Origin: Candidatus Luteimonas excrementigallinarum
Lineage (GTDB): Bacteria; Pseudomonadota; Gammaproteobacteria; Xanthomonadales; Xanthomonadaceae
Reading direction: 5' to 3'
Assembly (NCBI GenBank): GCA_019115725.1
Contig: DXCY01000065.1
Span: forward strand, 1-17,925
DNA: 17,925 nt
Numbering within the stretch: the first letter of the stretch is position 1; every line of letters begins with the position of its first letter. The translations under genes were made by a program, and so were the position numbers. Of the stretch, positions 1 through 6,706 are shown piece after piece. Under the pieces are notes generated by a model that saw only the letters and a program-made list of their open reading frames with translations, ran no database searches and was not told where the DNA came from.

Positions 1-1028
1 CAGTGATCGCGGTCGGCATAGTTGTCCAGCGGCCCGGTCTTGTCGATGATCCGCACGCCGGCTTCCTGGGTACGGATCTCCACCCGTTCGATCGCATCCA
101 GCCGATCGCGGACCGCGGGGTGCAGCTGCAGGGCGCACTCGACCGCGGTCTGGGCATGGAATTCCGCCGGCCAGCTGATCTTGAACAGCACGTTCTCCAT
201 CACGTAGCTGCCGAATGGCCGCTCAAACTCGAATGCCCGGCCTCCGAACAGCACGTCGTAGAAGCCCCACTCGGGCGCCGTCAGCGCCGAGGGATATCCC
301 TCAACGCCCTTGCGCGTCGCATTGAGGGCGTGGATCACCGCGCGCCGGCAGGCATCGCCGGCGGCCCAGCTTTTGCGCGGACCGGTATTGGGCGCATGAC
401 GATAGGTGCGCAGTGCCCCGCCGTCGATCCAGGCGTGCGAAAGCGCGTTGATCACTTCCTGCCTGCCCCCGCCCAGCATCGCCGTGGCCACCGCGGTGGA
501 AGCCACGCGCACCAGAATCACGTGATCAAGCCCCACCCGGTTGAAGGCATTGCGCAGCGCATGGACCCCCTGGATCTCGTGGGCTTTGATCGCCCAGCCG
601 AGCACGTCGCGCACGGTGATGTGCCTGCCCTCCTTTCGGGACAGCCAGTCGGCCACCGCCAGAATGGTGCCGAGGTTGTCGGACGGATGCCCCCACTCGG
701 CCGCCAACCAGGTGTCGTTGAAATCGAGCCAGCGCACCAGGGTGCCGATGTTGAACGCCGCCTGGGCCGGATCCAGGGTGAAACCGGTACCCGGCACGCG
801 GGCGCCGCCTTCGATGTCGCTGCCGGGCACCAGCGGCCCCAGGTGCCCCCGGCACTGCTGGAACTCCAGCGCGAGCATGGCGCAGGCCATCGAATCGAGC
901 AGCATCCAGCGCGCGGTGTCGAAGGCGAGCTCCGAGTCGATCCGGGCATCGATGACGTAGTTGGCCACATCCACCAGGGGCTGGTCGGGGTCCGGGCGGG
1001 CGGCGGAACGCGAGTCGGGCGAAGACAT
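1..1028 (-). CDS. prpD: 2-methylcitrate dehydratase PrpD (C-terminus cut off by window edge)
   Basis: PrpD dehydrates 2-methylcitrate to 2-methyl-cis-aconitate in the cytosolic methylcitrate cycle, without an Fe-S cluster. The frame is open from ATG at 1028 to the window edge, giving 342 residues of a family usually near 480. Recognisable segments are the N-terminal LVDVANYVID, the central FNDTWLAAEWGHPSDNLG, and HAPNTGPRKSWAAGDACRRA; the last visible residues, GPLDNYADRDH, match the E. coli PrpD block GPLNNPADRDH. A GGAG Shine-Dalgarno (complement of 1036-1039) sits 7 nt before the ATG and fixes the start. It is divergent from the yczE-like gene with a 79-bp gap. Unusually for a prp cluster it is separated from the prpB-prpC-acnD-prpF block by three opposed genes, and it coexists with acnD and prpF, which can do the same step. 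Confidence 0.95.
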   Translation of the reverse strand, partial: MSSPDSRSAARPDPDQPLVDVANYVIDARIDSELAFDTARWMLLDSMACAMLALEFQQCRGHLGPLVPGSDIEGGARVPGTGFTLDPAQAAFNIGTLVRWLDFNDTWLAAEWGHPSDNLGTILAVADWLSRKEGRHITVRDVLGWAIKAHEIQGVHALRNAFNRVGLDHVILVRVASTAVATAMLGGGRQEVINALSHAWIDGGALRTYRHAPNTGPRKSWAAGDACRRAVIHALNATRKGVEGYPSALTAPEWGFYDVLFGGRAFEFERPFGSYVMENVLFKISWPAEFHAQTAVECALQLHPAVRDRLDAIERVEIRTQEAGVRIIDKTGPLDNYADRDH

Positions 1029-1094
1029 GGGCTGGCTCCGGGACGGGTTCGAGGCGATGCTGGCATACGCGGCGTTACCGTCCTGCACACGGGC

Positions 1095-1100
1095 TAAAAT
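1095..1100 (+). promoter_or_regulatory. -10 box next to the yczE-like start (leaderless promoter)
   Basis: TAAAAT lies only 7 nt before ATG 1108, which would place the transcription start at or next to the initiation codon. No Shine-Dalgarno is visible between the box and the ATG, and no convincing -35 hexamer is seen at 16-18 bp. A leaderless mRNA is inferred. Confidence 0.5.
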
Positions 1101-1107
1101 CGCCCGC

Positions 1108-1764
1108 ATGCCCTCCCTCCTCCCCGAACGCATGGCCCGGCTGCTGCTGGGGCTGTTCCTGTATGGCATCGGCACCAGCATGATGGTGCGCGCCGGCATC
1201 GGCCTGGCGCCGTGGGACGTGCTGAGCCAGGGCGTTTCGGTCCGCGCCGGCATTCCCTTTGGACTGGCCACGGTGCTGATCGGCGTCGGCGTGCTGGCGC
1301 TGTGGCTGCCGCTGCGGGAGAAGTTCGGCATCGGCACGGTGCTCAACGCCCTGCTGATCGGGCCCAGCGCGCAGCTGGGCCTGTGGGCGATTCCGGATGC
1401 GCACGGGCTGGTGGCCCAGACTGCACTGTTTGCCGCCGGCCTGGTGCTGCTCGCCGCCGCCACCGGGATCTATATCGGCGCCGGCTTTGGCGCGGGCCCG
1501 CGCGACGGCCTGATGACCGGCCTGCACCGGCGCACCGGCCGCCCCATCTGGATGGTACGCAGCCTGATCGAAGCCGCGGTGCTGGTGACCGGCTGGTGGC
1601 TGGGCGGCACCGTGGGCTGGGGCACCCTGGCCTTTGCCTGCCTGGTGGGACCGCTGTGCGGCGTGTTCCTGCCGATGTTTGCACTGCCGCCAAGGCTGCG
1701 CACGGTGGGCGCACAGGCGCCCCCGCCGGCCGAGCAGGCAGAGGCTGGCTGTCGCGCCGATTAG
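1108..1764 (+). CDS. YczE/YitT-like integral membrane protein
   Basis: A 218-residue, very hydrophobic protein with about five predicted membrane segments (roughly residues 10-30, 45-65, 70-90, 100-125, 150-185). The motif GAGFGAGPRDGLMTGL, followed by RTGRPIWMVRSLIE, is the signature of the YczE family of bacterial membrane proteins; the early segment GIGTSMMVRAGIGLAPWDVL also fits. No transport substrate is established for the family, so no function is given. The ATG at 1108 is chosen because the N-terminal hydrophobic segment starts right after it and a -10 box is adjacent; the upstream TTG at 961 in the same frame would overlap prpD and adds non-conserved residues. The short C-terminal tail is Ala/Pro-rich and probably cytoplasmic. 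Confidence 0.85.
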   Translation: MPSLLPERMARLLLGLFLYGIGTSMMVRAGIGLAPWDVLSQGVSVRAGIPFGLATVLIGVGVLALWLPLREKFGIGTVLNALLIGPSAQLGLWAIPDAHGLVAQTALFAAGLVLLAAATGIYIGAGFGAGPRDGLMTGLHRRTGRPIWMVRSLIEAAVLVTGWWLGGTVGWGTLAFACLVGPLCGVFLPMFALPPRLRTVGAQAPPPAEQAEAGCRAD

Positions 1765-1790
1765 GGTCAGGCGCATCAGACACTGATTGA

Positions 1791-1814
1791 GTCGGCAGCA
1801 GGCAATCTGCCGAC
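1791..1814. terminator. 8-bp hairpin after the yczE-like gene
   Basis: GTCGGCAG (1791-1798) and CTGCCGAC (1807-1814) form a perfect 8-bp stem with an 8-nt loop, 27 nt downstream of the yczE-like stop. There is no T-tract, so it may be a 3'-end stabiliser rather than a true intrinsic terminator. Confidence 0.45.
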
Positions 1815-1858
1815 GGGCGCTTGCCTGCAGGCGGCTTCCCCGGCACGCTGCCCCATCC

Positions 1859-1872
1859 ATACGCCTGCGTAT
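1859..1872. promoter_or_regulatory. Perfect palindrome upstream of fadH, candidate operator
   Basis: ATACGC-CT-GCGTAT is a 14-bp two-fold symmetric site, 56 bp upstream of the preferred fadH ATG and 5 bp upstream of the alternative ATG at 1878. Its symmetry suits a dimeric regulator, but no regulator is identified. The surrounding 1765-1928 spacer shows no strong -35/-10 pair. Confidence 0.3.
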
Positions 1873-1928
1873 CCGCCATGCCCTCCGCCCTTTCCCAGCC
1901 TGATCCTTCGCTGCCGGCCACGGACGCG

Positions 1929-3941
1929 ATGCCCTACCCGCATCTGTTCCAGCCGCTGGACCTGGGGTTCACCACCCTGCGCAACCGGGTGCTGATGGGC
2001 TCCATGCACACCGGGCTGGAAGATAGGCGTCGTGATTTCCCCAGGCTGGCCGCGTACTTCGCAGAGCGCGCTGCCGGGGGCGTGGGGCTGATCGTCACGG
2101 GAGGTTTCTCGCCCAACGTGGCTGGCTGGCTGCAGCCCTTCGCCAGCCGCCTGTCCTGGCCGTGGGAAACGGGCAAGCATCGCCAGGTCACCCGGGCGGT
2201 GCATGACAGCGGCGCCAGAATCTGCCTGCAGCTGCTGCATGCCGGCCGCTACGCCTACCACCCGCTGTCAGTTGCGCCGTCGCGGATCAAGTCACCGATC
2301 ACGCCCTTCACTCCGCGCGCCCTCTCCGCCCGCGGCGTTGAACGGACTATCGTCGCCTATGTGCGGGCCGCCCGCCTGGCCCGGGACGCCGGCTACGACG
2401 GCGTCGAAATCATGGGATCGGAAGGCTATCTGATCAACGAGTTCGCCAGCGCGCGCACCAACCAGCGCAACGACCGCTGGGGCGGGCCGTTGGAACACCG
2501 GATGCGGTTCGCCACCGAGATCGTCGCCCGGGTACGCGAGGCCTGCGGGCCGGACTTCATCCTCATCTACCGGCAGTCGATGGCCGAGCTGGTGCCGGAG
2601 GGCTCGGACTGGGCGCAGATCGTGGCCCAGGCCCAGGCGGTGGAAGCTGCGGGCGCAAGCATCCTCAACACCGGCATCGGCTGGCACGAATCCCGGGTAC
2701 CCACCATCGCCACGTCGGTACCGCGCGCCGTGTTTGCCACGGCAACCGCGAAGATGCGCGCCCACGTGCGCCTGCCACTGGTGGCCAGCAACCGGATCAA
2801 CATGCCCGACGTTGCCGAGGGCATCCTCGCCTCCGGCGCCGCTGACCTGGTTTCCATGGCCCGCCCGCTGCTGGCGGATCCGGAGTGGGCCAACAAGGCG
2901 CGCACGGGCAAGGCCCATTCCATCAATACCTGCATCGCCTGCAACCAGGCATGCCTGGACCATATCTTCCAGAACCGCACCGCCAGCTGCCTGGTCAACC
3001 CGCGCGCCTGCGCTGAAACCGAGCTGGTCTACACGCCTGCCGCCACGCCGCGGCGGATCGCGGTGGTGGGCGCCGGGCCGGCCGGGCTGGCCTGCGCCAC
3101 AGTGGCGGCGGAACGGGGCCACCAGGTGACGCTGTTTGAAGCGGCGGATGAGATCGGCGGCCAGTTCAGGCTGGCGATGCGGATCCCCGGCAAGGAGGAG
3201 TTCGCCGAGACCCTGCGCTGGTTCCGCCACCGGCTGGAGGACACCGGCGTCCAGCTGCGCCTGGCCAGCCCGGCCGATGCCGCAGCCCTCGCCGGCTTCG
3301 ACGAGGTGGTACTGGCCACCGGCGTGGTACCGCGGCAGGTGGCGTTCCCGGGCAGCGGGCACCCGCGGGTGGTCAGCTATCTGGATGTGCTGGAGCGACG
3401 GGTGGTGCCCGGCAGGCGCGTGGCCATCATTGGCGCCGGCGGCATCGGCTTCGACGTGGCCGAATACCTGGTCCACGACGGTCCCTCGCCCACCCTGGAC
3501 CCTGCCCTGTGGATGCGCGAATGGGGCGTGGACCCGGAGTTCGCCAGCAGCGGCGCACTGGTGGAACCGCAGCCCGCACCACCCGCCAGGCAGGTGTGGC
3601 TGCTGCAGCGCAGTCCCGGCCGGCTGGGCACCCGGCTGGGCAAGACCACCGGCTGGATCCATCGCGCCACCCTGCGCGCCAGGCAGGTGCAGACGCTGGG
3701 CGGTGTGGAATACCTCGGCGTGGACGATGCGGGCCTGCATATCCGCACGGAGGGTGAAACGCGCGTGCTGGCGGTGGACCACGTGGTGGTATGCGCGGGC
3801 CAGGAGCCCCGCCGCGAGCTGTTCGACCTGCTCACTGCGGCTGGAATCAGCCCGCATCTGATCGGCGGCGCCGACGTGGCCGCCGAGCTGGATGCCAAGC
3901 GCGCCATCGACCAGGGCAGCCGGCTGGCGGCCCGGCTGTAG
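1929..3941 (+). CDS. fadH: NADPH-dependent 2,4-dienoyl-CoA reductase
   Basis: FadH reduces 2,4-dienoyl-CoA during beta-oxidation of polyunsaturated fatty acids, using FMN, FAD and a [4Fe-4S] cluster. From ATG 1929 it has 670 residues, like the E. coli enzyme, and begins PYPHLFQPLDLGFTTLRNRV in register with it. The N-terminal TIM barrel carries GSMHTGLED, catalytic Tyr167 (GSEGYLINEF) and His253 (GWHESRVPTIAT). Cluster ligands are Cys335, Cys338, Cys342 and Cys354 (TCIACNQACL, SCLVNPRAC). The dinucleotide folds follow: VVGAGPAGLACA for FAD and AIIGAGGIGFDVAEYL for NADPH. In-frame starts at ATG 1878 and TTG 1821 only add unconserved residues; neither 1929 nor 1878 has a strong Shine-Dalgarno. 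It runs in the same direction as the yczE-like gene. Odd-chain beta-oxidation feeds propionyl-CoA, a possible metabolic link to the flanking prp genes. Confidence 0.95.
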   Translation: MPYPHLFQPLDLGFTTLRNRVLMGSMHTGLEDRRRDFPRLAAYFAERAAGGVGLIVTGGFSPNVAGWLQPFASRLSWPWETGKHRQVTRAVHDSGARICLQLLHAGRYAYHPLSVAPSRIKSPITPFTPRALSARGVERTIVAYVRAARLARDAGYDGVEIMGSEGYLINEFASARTNQRNDRWGGPLEHRMRFATEIVARVREACGPDFILIYRQSMAELVPEGSDWAQIVAQAQAVEAAGASILNTGIGWHESRVPTIATSVPRAVFATATAKMRAHVRLPLVASNRINMPDVAEGILASGAADLVSMARPLLADPEWANKARTGKAHSINTCIACNQACLDHIFQNRTASCLVNPRACAETELVYTPAATPRRIAVVGAGPAGLACATVAAERGHQVTLFEAADEIGGQFRLAMRIPGKEEFAETLRWFRHRLEDTGVQLRLASPADAAALAGFDEVVLATGVVPRQVAFPGSGHPRVVSYLDVLERRVVPGRRVAIIGAGGIGFDVAEYLVHDGPSPTLDPALWMREWGVDPEFASSGALVEPQPAPPARQVWLLQRSPGRLGTRLGKTTGWIHRATLRARQVQTLGGVEYLGVDDAGLHIRTEGETRVLAVDHVVVCAGQEPRRELFDLLTAAGISPHLIGGADVAAELDAKRAIDQGSRLAARL

Positions 3942-4042
3942 ACGCCAAGTCAAGCTTTCCTATTCAGGTTGAGTTCGGCAAACCGCCATTAAGGTGCGCG
4001 CAGTCCGAGGGAGGCGCCTGCCTTCCCGGTTGATCCACCGCC

Positions 4043-4070
4043 ATCCGGAATGCGGATCGCGCGGGATCCG
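4043..4070. other. Pair of mutually exclusive hairpins
   Basis: ATCCG (4043-4047) can pair with CGGAT (4053-4057), while the overlapping CGGATC (4053-4058) can pair with GATCCG (4065-4070). The two stems share bases, so only one can form at a time. They lie in the 290-bp spacer between fadH and the SleB-like gene. A role is not shown. Confidence 0.3.
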
Positions 4071-4101
4071 GGCACAAAGCGCCACAGAGTCGCTGCCCTT
4101 G

Positions 4102-4119
4102 TCGCGAACCCCTTCGCGA
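4102..4119. other. 7-bp hairpin with CCCC loop
   Basis: TCGCGAA (4102-4108) and TTCGCGA (4113-4119) form a perfect stem around a CCCC loop, in the same fadH to SleB-like spacer. It has no T-tract. It could belong to a structured leader of the downstream gene or to the fadH 3' end. Confidence 0.35.
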
Positions 4120-4165
4120 GCGTCCGGCCCTGTCCGGGTGCGCCCATTCGCCATGCCGGATTTCC

Positions 4166-4195
4166 CGGTTGCCCCTGTTCGCAGGGCGGCAACCG
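4166..4195 (+). promoter_or_regulatory. 12-bp UUCG-capped hairpin upstream of the SleB-like gene
   Basis: CGGTTGCC (4166-4173) pairs with GGCAACCG (4188-4195), and inside it CCTG (4174-4177) pairs with CAGG (4182-4185) around a TTCG tetraloop. Two bases (4186-4187) bulge out. The stem ends 21 nt before the AAGGAG Shine-Dalgarno at 4217. The 10-mer TTCCCGGTTG that starts the stem is repeated at 4023-4032, so a longer-range pairing with CAACCG (4190-4195) is also possible. A 5'-UTR regulatory structure is inferred; an upstream terminator without a T-tract is the alternative. Confidence 0.45.
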
Positions 4196-4231
4196 CGGCC
4201 TCCAGCGCAACGAAGCAAGGAGATACAACAC

Positions 4232-4687
4232 ATGACACTGGGCTGGATCCTCTGGTTCGCCACCCTGCTGCCGCAGCCGGCGGCCGATTCGCTCTGCCTT
4301 GGCACCACCGTGTACCTGGAAGCGCGCAACCAGTCCGTGCTCGGCCAGCAGGCCGTGGCCGAGGTGGCCCTGCGCCGCCAGGACAGCGGGCTGTGGGGCG
4401 ATTCGATGTGCGAAGTGGTGACCGCGCACAAGCAGTTCGCGCCGGGCATCGTGTCCCCGCGCATGCGCCTGAGCAACTCCCGGGCGTGGGTGCATTCGCT
4501 GAAGCTGGCGGTTGAATCCGAGCGCAACTGGGCGCTGCCCCCGGGCAGGCGCGAAGAGCTGGTGCCCGGCGCCAGCCACTTCCTGGCCCACAATCTCGCG
4601 TCACCCAACTGGCGCAACGCGCCGCAGGTGGCGGTGATCGACGACCACACCTTCCTGCGGGTGCAGAACCTCAGCCCCCGCACCTGA
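4232..4687 (+). CDS. Small SleB-type cell wall hydrolase
   Basis: A 151-residue protein of the Hydrolase_2 (SleB) fold, a family of peptidoglycan lytic transglycosylase-like enzymes. The motif CLGTTVYLEARNQSVLGQQA with putative catalytic Glu30, then VAEVALRRQ, matches the family's YxEARGE...GQxAVAxVxxNR block. Later blocks CEVVTAHKQFAPG and GASHFLAHNLASPNW also fit. The N-terminus (residues 1-18, GWILWFATLLPQPAA) looks like a short export signal but has no basic residue, so export is uncertain. Start ATG 4232 is set by a strong AAGGAG at 4217-4222; an in-frame TTG at 4169 lies inside the hairpin and is unlikely. It faces prpF convergently. It is nearly a bare catalytic domain, without an obvious peptidoglycan-binding module. 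The family assignment is good; the physiological role is unknown. Confidence 0.75.
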   Translation: MTLGWILWFATLLPQPAADSLCLGTTVYLEARNQSVLGQQAVAEVALRRQDSGLWGDSMCEVVTAHKQFAPGIVSPRMRLSNSRAWVHSLKLAVESERNWALPPGRREELVPGASHFLAHNLASPNWRNAPQVAVIDDHTFLRVQNLSPRT

Positions 4688-4704
4688 GCTGCAACTCTCT
4701 GCGC

Positions 4705-4728
4705 GTCGGTCGCATAGGACCGACCTGC
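4705..4728 (-). repeat. GCAG-headed REP-like hairpin, copy A
   Basis: On the minus strand the element starts GCAG and contains GTCGGTC/GACCGAC, a perfect 7-bp stem with a 6-nt loop (stems 4705-4711 and 4718-4724). By eye 18 of 24 positions match copy C at 10603-10626. With copy B it forms an inverted pair with facing heads between two convergent genes, the arrangement of a bacterial interspersed mosaic element. It may also work as a bidirectional 3' end. Confidence 0.6.
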
Positions 4729-4751
4729 CAGCATCCGGCCCCGACTTGCCC

Positions 4752-4776
4752 GCAGGTTCGGGGCTACGCCCCCGAC
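4752..4776 (+). repeat. GCAG-headed REP-like hairpin, copy B, overlapping the prpF stop
   Basis: On the plus strand it reads GCAG, then a hairpin with TCGGGG (4758-4763) and CCCCGA (4770-4775). Nineteen consecutive bases are identical to copy C on its minus strand. The prpF stop codon (4764-4766) lies inside the loop side of this element, so the last PrpF codons are repeat-derived. Confidence 0.65.
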
Positions 4777-5996
4777 ACCGCGAGCGTATCGCCCGGCACC
4801 CGCACGGCGCCCTCCATCAGCACCCGGGCGCTGCGGCTCATCACCGCCTTGGTGACGGCCCACTGGCCGTCCTGCTGGCGCACCTCGGCTCCCACCCGCA
4901 ACGTGCCCGATGGATGCCCGAAGCGCACCGCATCGCGCGCGCCGCCGCCCGCGGCCAGGTTCACCAGCGTGCCCGGCACCGCCGCGGCAGTGGCGATCGC
5001 CACCGCGCAGGTGCCCATCATTGCGTGGTGCAGCTTGCCCATCGACATGGCCCGTACGTTGAGGTCGATATCGGCCGCGGCAATCGCCTTGCCACTGCTG
5101 GCCGCATAGCCGGCCGGCGGCGCCACGAAGGCCACCTTCGGCGTGTGCTGGCGGGTGGCCGCCTCTTCCACCGTTCTGATCAGTCCCATGCGCAGTGCGC
5201 CGGCGATGCGGATCGCCTCCAACTTCGCCAGCGCCGCCGGGTCTTCGTTGATCGCCGGCTGCAGCTCGGTACCGGCATAGCCGATGTCAGCCGCGTTGAC
5301 GAACACCGTCGGAATGCCCGCGCTGATCATGGTGGCCTGCAGGCGGCCGACGCCGGGCACCTCCAGCGTGTCCACCAGGTTACCGGTGGGGAACATCGAG
5401 CCGCCGTCACCGTCATCGTCGGACGGATCCATGAATTCCAGCACGATCTCGGCCGCCGGAAAGGTCACCCCATCCAGCTCGAAGTCGCCGGTCTCCTGCA
5501 CCTGCCCATCCACGATCGGCACGTGGCAGACGATGGTCTTGCCGATATTGGCCTGCCACACGCGCACCGCGAAGGTGCCGTTCTCCGGCAGGCGCGCCGG
5601 GTCGATGAAGCCGTTGGCAATCGCAAACGGCCCCACCGCGGTGCTGAGGTTGCCGCAGTTGCCCGACCAGTCGACGAAGGCGCTGTCGATCGCCACCTGG
5701 CCATACAGATAGTCCACGTCATGATCCGGCCGGCTGGAGCGGGAAATGATCACGCACTTGCTGGTCGATGAGGTCGCCCCGCCCATGCCGTCAGTGTGCT
5801 TGCCGTAGGGATCGGGCGAGCCGATCACCCGCATCAGCAGCGCATCACGCGCCGGCCCCGGTACCTGCGCGGCTTCCGGCAGGTCTTCCAGGCGGAAGAA
5901 CACGCCCTTGGAGGTGCCGCCGCGCTGGTAGGTGGCGGGGATGCGGAGCTGCGGGACGTGGGAGGAGCGGTGATCAGCGGTGGTGCGGGCAGTCAT
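4764..5996 (-). CDS. prpF: 2-methylaconitate cis-trans isomerase PrpF
   Basis: PrpF converts the 2-methyl-trans-aconitate made by AcnD to the cis isomer for aconitase. The 410-residue protein has the family hallmarks: YQRGGTSKGVFF (residues 23-34), SPDPYGKHTDGMGGATSSTS, Lys80 (STSKCVI) and Cys114 (SGNCGNLSTAVGPFAI). These correspond to Lys73 and Cys107 in the Shewanella enzyme, a diaminopimelate-epimerase-like fold. ATG 5996 is chosen over in-frame TTG 6011 because CAGGACC lies just upstream as Shine-Dalgarno; the N-terminal roughly 15 residues (Ala/Thr/Arg/His/Ser-rich) are not conserved. It is the last gene of the prpB-prpC-acnD-RNA ligase-prpF run, 80 bp after the ligase gene. Its final V-S-G-A-stop is encoded by a REP-like element (4752-4776). 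Confidence 0.96.
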   Translation of the reverse strand: MTARTTADHRSSHVPQLRIPATYQRGGTSKGVFFRLEDLPEAAQVPGPARDALLMRVIGSPDPYGKHTDGMGGATSSTSKCVIISRSSRPDHDVDYLYGQVAIDSAFVDWSGNCGNLSTAVGPFAIANGFIDPARLPENGTFAVRVWQANIGKTIVCHVPIVDGQVQETGDFELDGVTFPAAEIVLEFMDPSDDDGDGGSMFPTGNLVDTLEVPGVGRLQATMISAGIPTVFVNAADIGYAGTELQPAINEDPAALAKLEAIRIAGALRMGLIRTVEEAATRQHTPKVAFVAPPAGYAASSGKAIAAADIDLNVRAMSMGKLHHAMMGTCAVAIATAAAVPGTLVNLAAGGGARDAVRFGHPSGTLRVGAEVRQQDGQWAVTKAVMSRSARVLMEGAVRVPGDTLAVSGA

Positions 5997-6016
5997 GGTG
6001 CGGTCCTGCAAAACGT

Positions 6017-6037
6017 GCCTGCGCGGGATCGGCAGGC
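6017..6037 (-). promoter_or_regulatory. Leader hairpin before the prpF ribosome binding site
   Basis: GCCTGC and GCAGGC (6017-6022 and 6032-6037) form a 6-bp stem with a 9-nt loop. On the mRNA it is followed by ACGTTTT and then the prpF Shine-Dalgarno. It resembles a weak attenuator or an RNA processing site in the 80-bp ligase-prpF spacer (5997-6076). No other signal is seen there. Confidence 0.3.
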
Positions 6038-6076
6038 TGGAAGGGAATCAAAGCGTGGCGAACGGGAGCGGACGAT

Positions 6077-6706
6077 TCAGAACAGGCTTGCCTGCGAGGC
6101 GCGGGGAGCGGCAGGGCCCAGCATCCAGCGGCCCAGGGTGGTGTAGGCATACGGGCTGCCGCCGCCTGACACCAGTTCGAACGCCTCCACCTGCCACTCC
6201 ACCGGGATCATCGGCTGGGTGCCGGGCAGCTCGCCGCGGAAGCCGTAGCTCAGGGTGACGTGCGGGGAGTGTCCCTTGCCCCGCGGCAGGCCCTGCTCCG
6301 CGGCGGCGTCGTTGATCGCATCGACCAGCGCGCGAAGCTCGGGACTGGCGCTGCGCTGGCGGGCTTCCACGTTGAAGCTGTCGCGCAGATTGCGGGCGGC
6401 CCGGAGCTGGTCCAGCTCCAGGGTGAACCCGGGCGCCCGCACGCGTTCACCGGCAGCCAGCAGGCGCTGCCTGATGTCGGGCCGGTCGGCGTAGCGGTCC
6501 GACACCGACTGGTGCCACAGCGGCGCCGGAAACAGATCCTGCCCCAGCGCGGCCTTGACCCCGGCCGAACGGATGGCGCTGTCCAGGGCCGCGGTCACCG
6601 TTGGCGCCAGCCGGAGGATGAACAGCAGCCGCGGGCCGCGCCCCGGCCACCAGGCATCATCGAACGCAGCGTGGGCTTCGGACCCACCGGGCAGCCGCTC
6701 GAACAT
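6077..6706 (-). CDS. 2'-5' RNA ligase / 2H phosphoesterase family protein
   Basis: A 209-residue protein of the 2H (LigT/ThpR) superfamily, whose members cyclise, ligate or hydrolyse 2',3' or 2',5' RNA ends. Both catalytic H-x-[S/T]-x motifs are present and well spaced: HQSV at His65 (LWHQSVSD) and HVTL at His149 (GHSPHVTLSYGF). An RLLFILRLAP strand near residue 26 is typical of the first beta-alpha repeat. The ATG at 6706 overlaps the acnD stop in TGATG, so translation is probably coupled; a GTG one codon upstream is possible. The gene sits between acnD and prpF in the propionate operon, where no RNA-processing function is expected. The natural substrate is unknown. Confidence 0.88.
   Translation of the reverse strand: MFERLPGGSEAHAAFDDAWWPGRGPRLLFILRLAPTVTAALDSAIRSAGVKAALGQDLFPAPLWHQSVSDRYADRPDIRQRLLAAGERVRAPGFTLELDQLRAARNLRDSFNVEARQRSASPELRALVDAINDAAAEQGLPRGKGHSPHVTLSYGFRGELPGTQPMIPVEWQVEAFELVSGGGSPYAYTTLGRWMLGPAAPRASQASLF

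Noticed and set aside
1821..1928. N-terminal extension of fadH from TTG 1821 or ATG 1878
   Set aside because: The added residues are not conserved with E. coli FadH, whose start aligns with ATG 1929; ATG 1878 cannot be fully excluded.
2292..3953. 553-codon minus-strand open frame opposite fadH
   Set aside because: fadH aligns over its whole length with known cofactor and cluster residues; this frame is a GC-driven shadow.
3969..3993. TTGAGT with ATTAAG as a possible promoter after fadH
   Set aside because: Spacing is about 13 bp, too short for a sigma-70 promoter.
3994..4515. Open frame starting in the fadH to SleB-like spacer
   Set aside because: It runs out of frame into the SleB-like gene, has no Shine-Dalgarno and is Arg/Ala/Pro-rich as expected for noncoding frames here.
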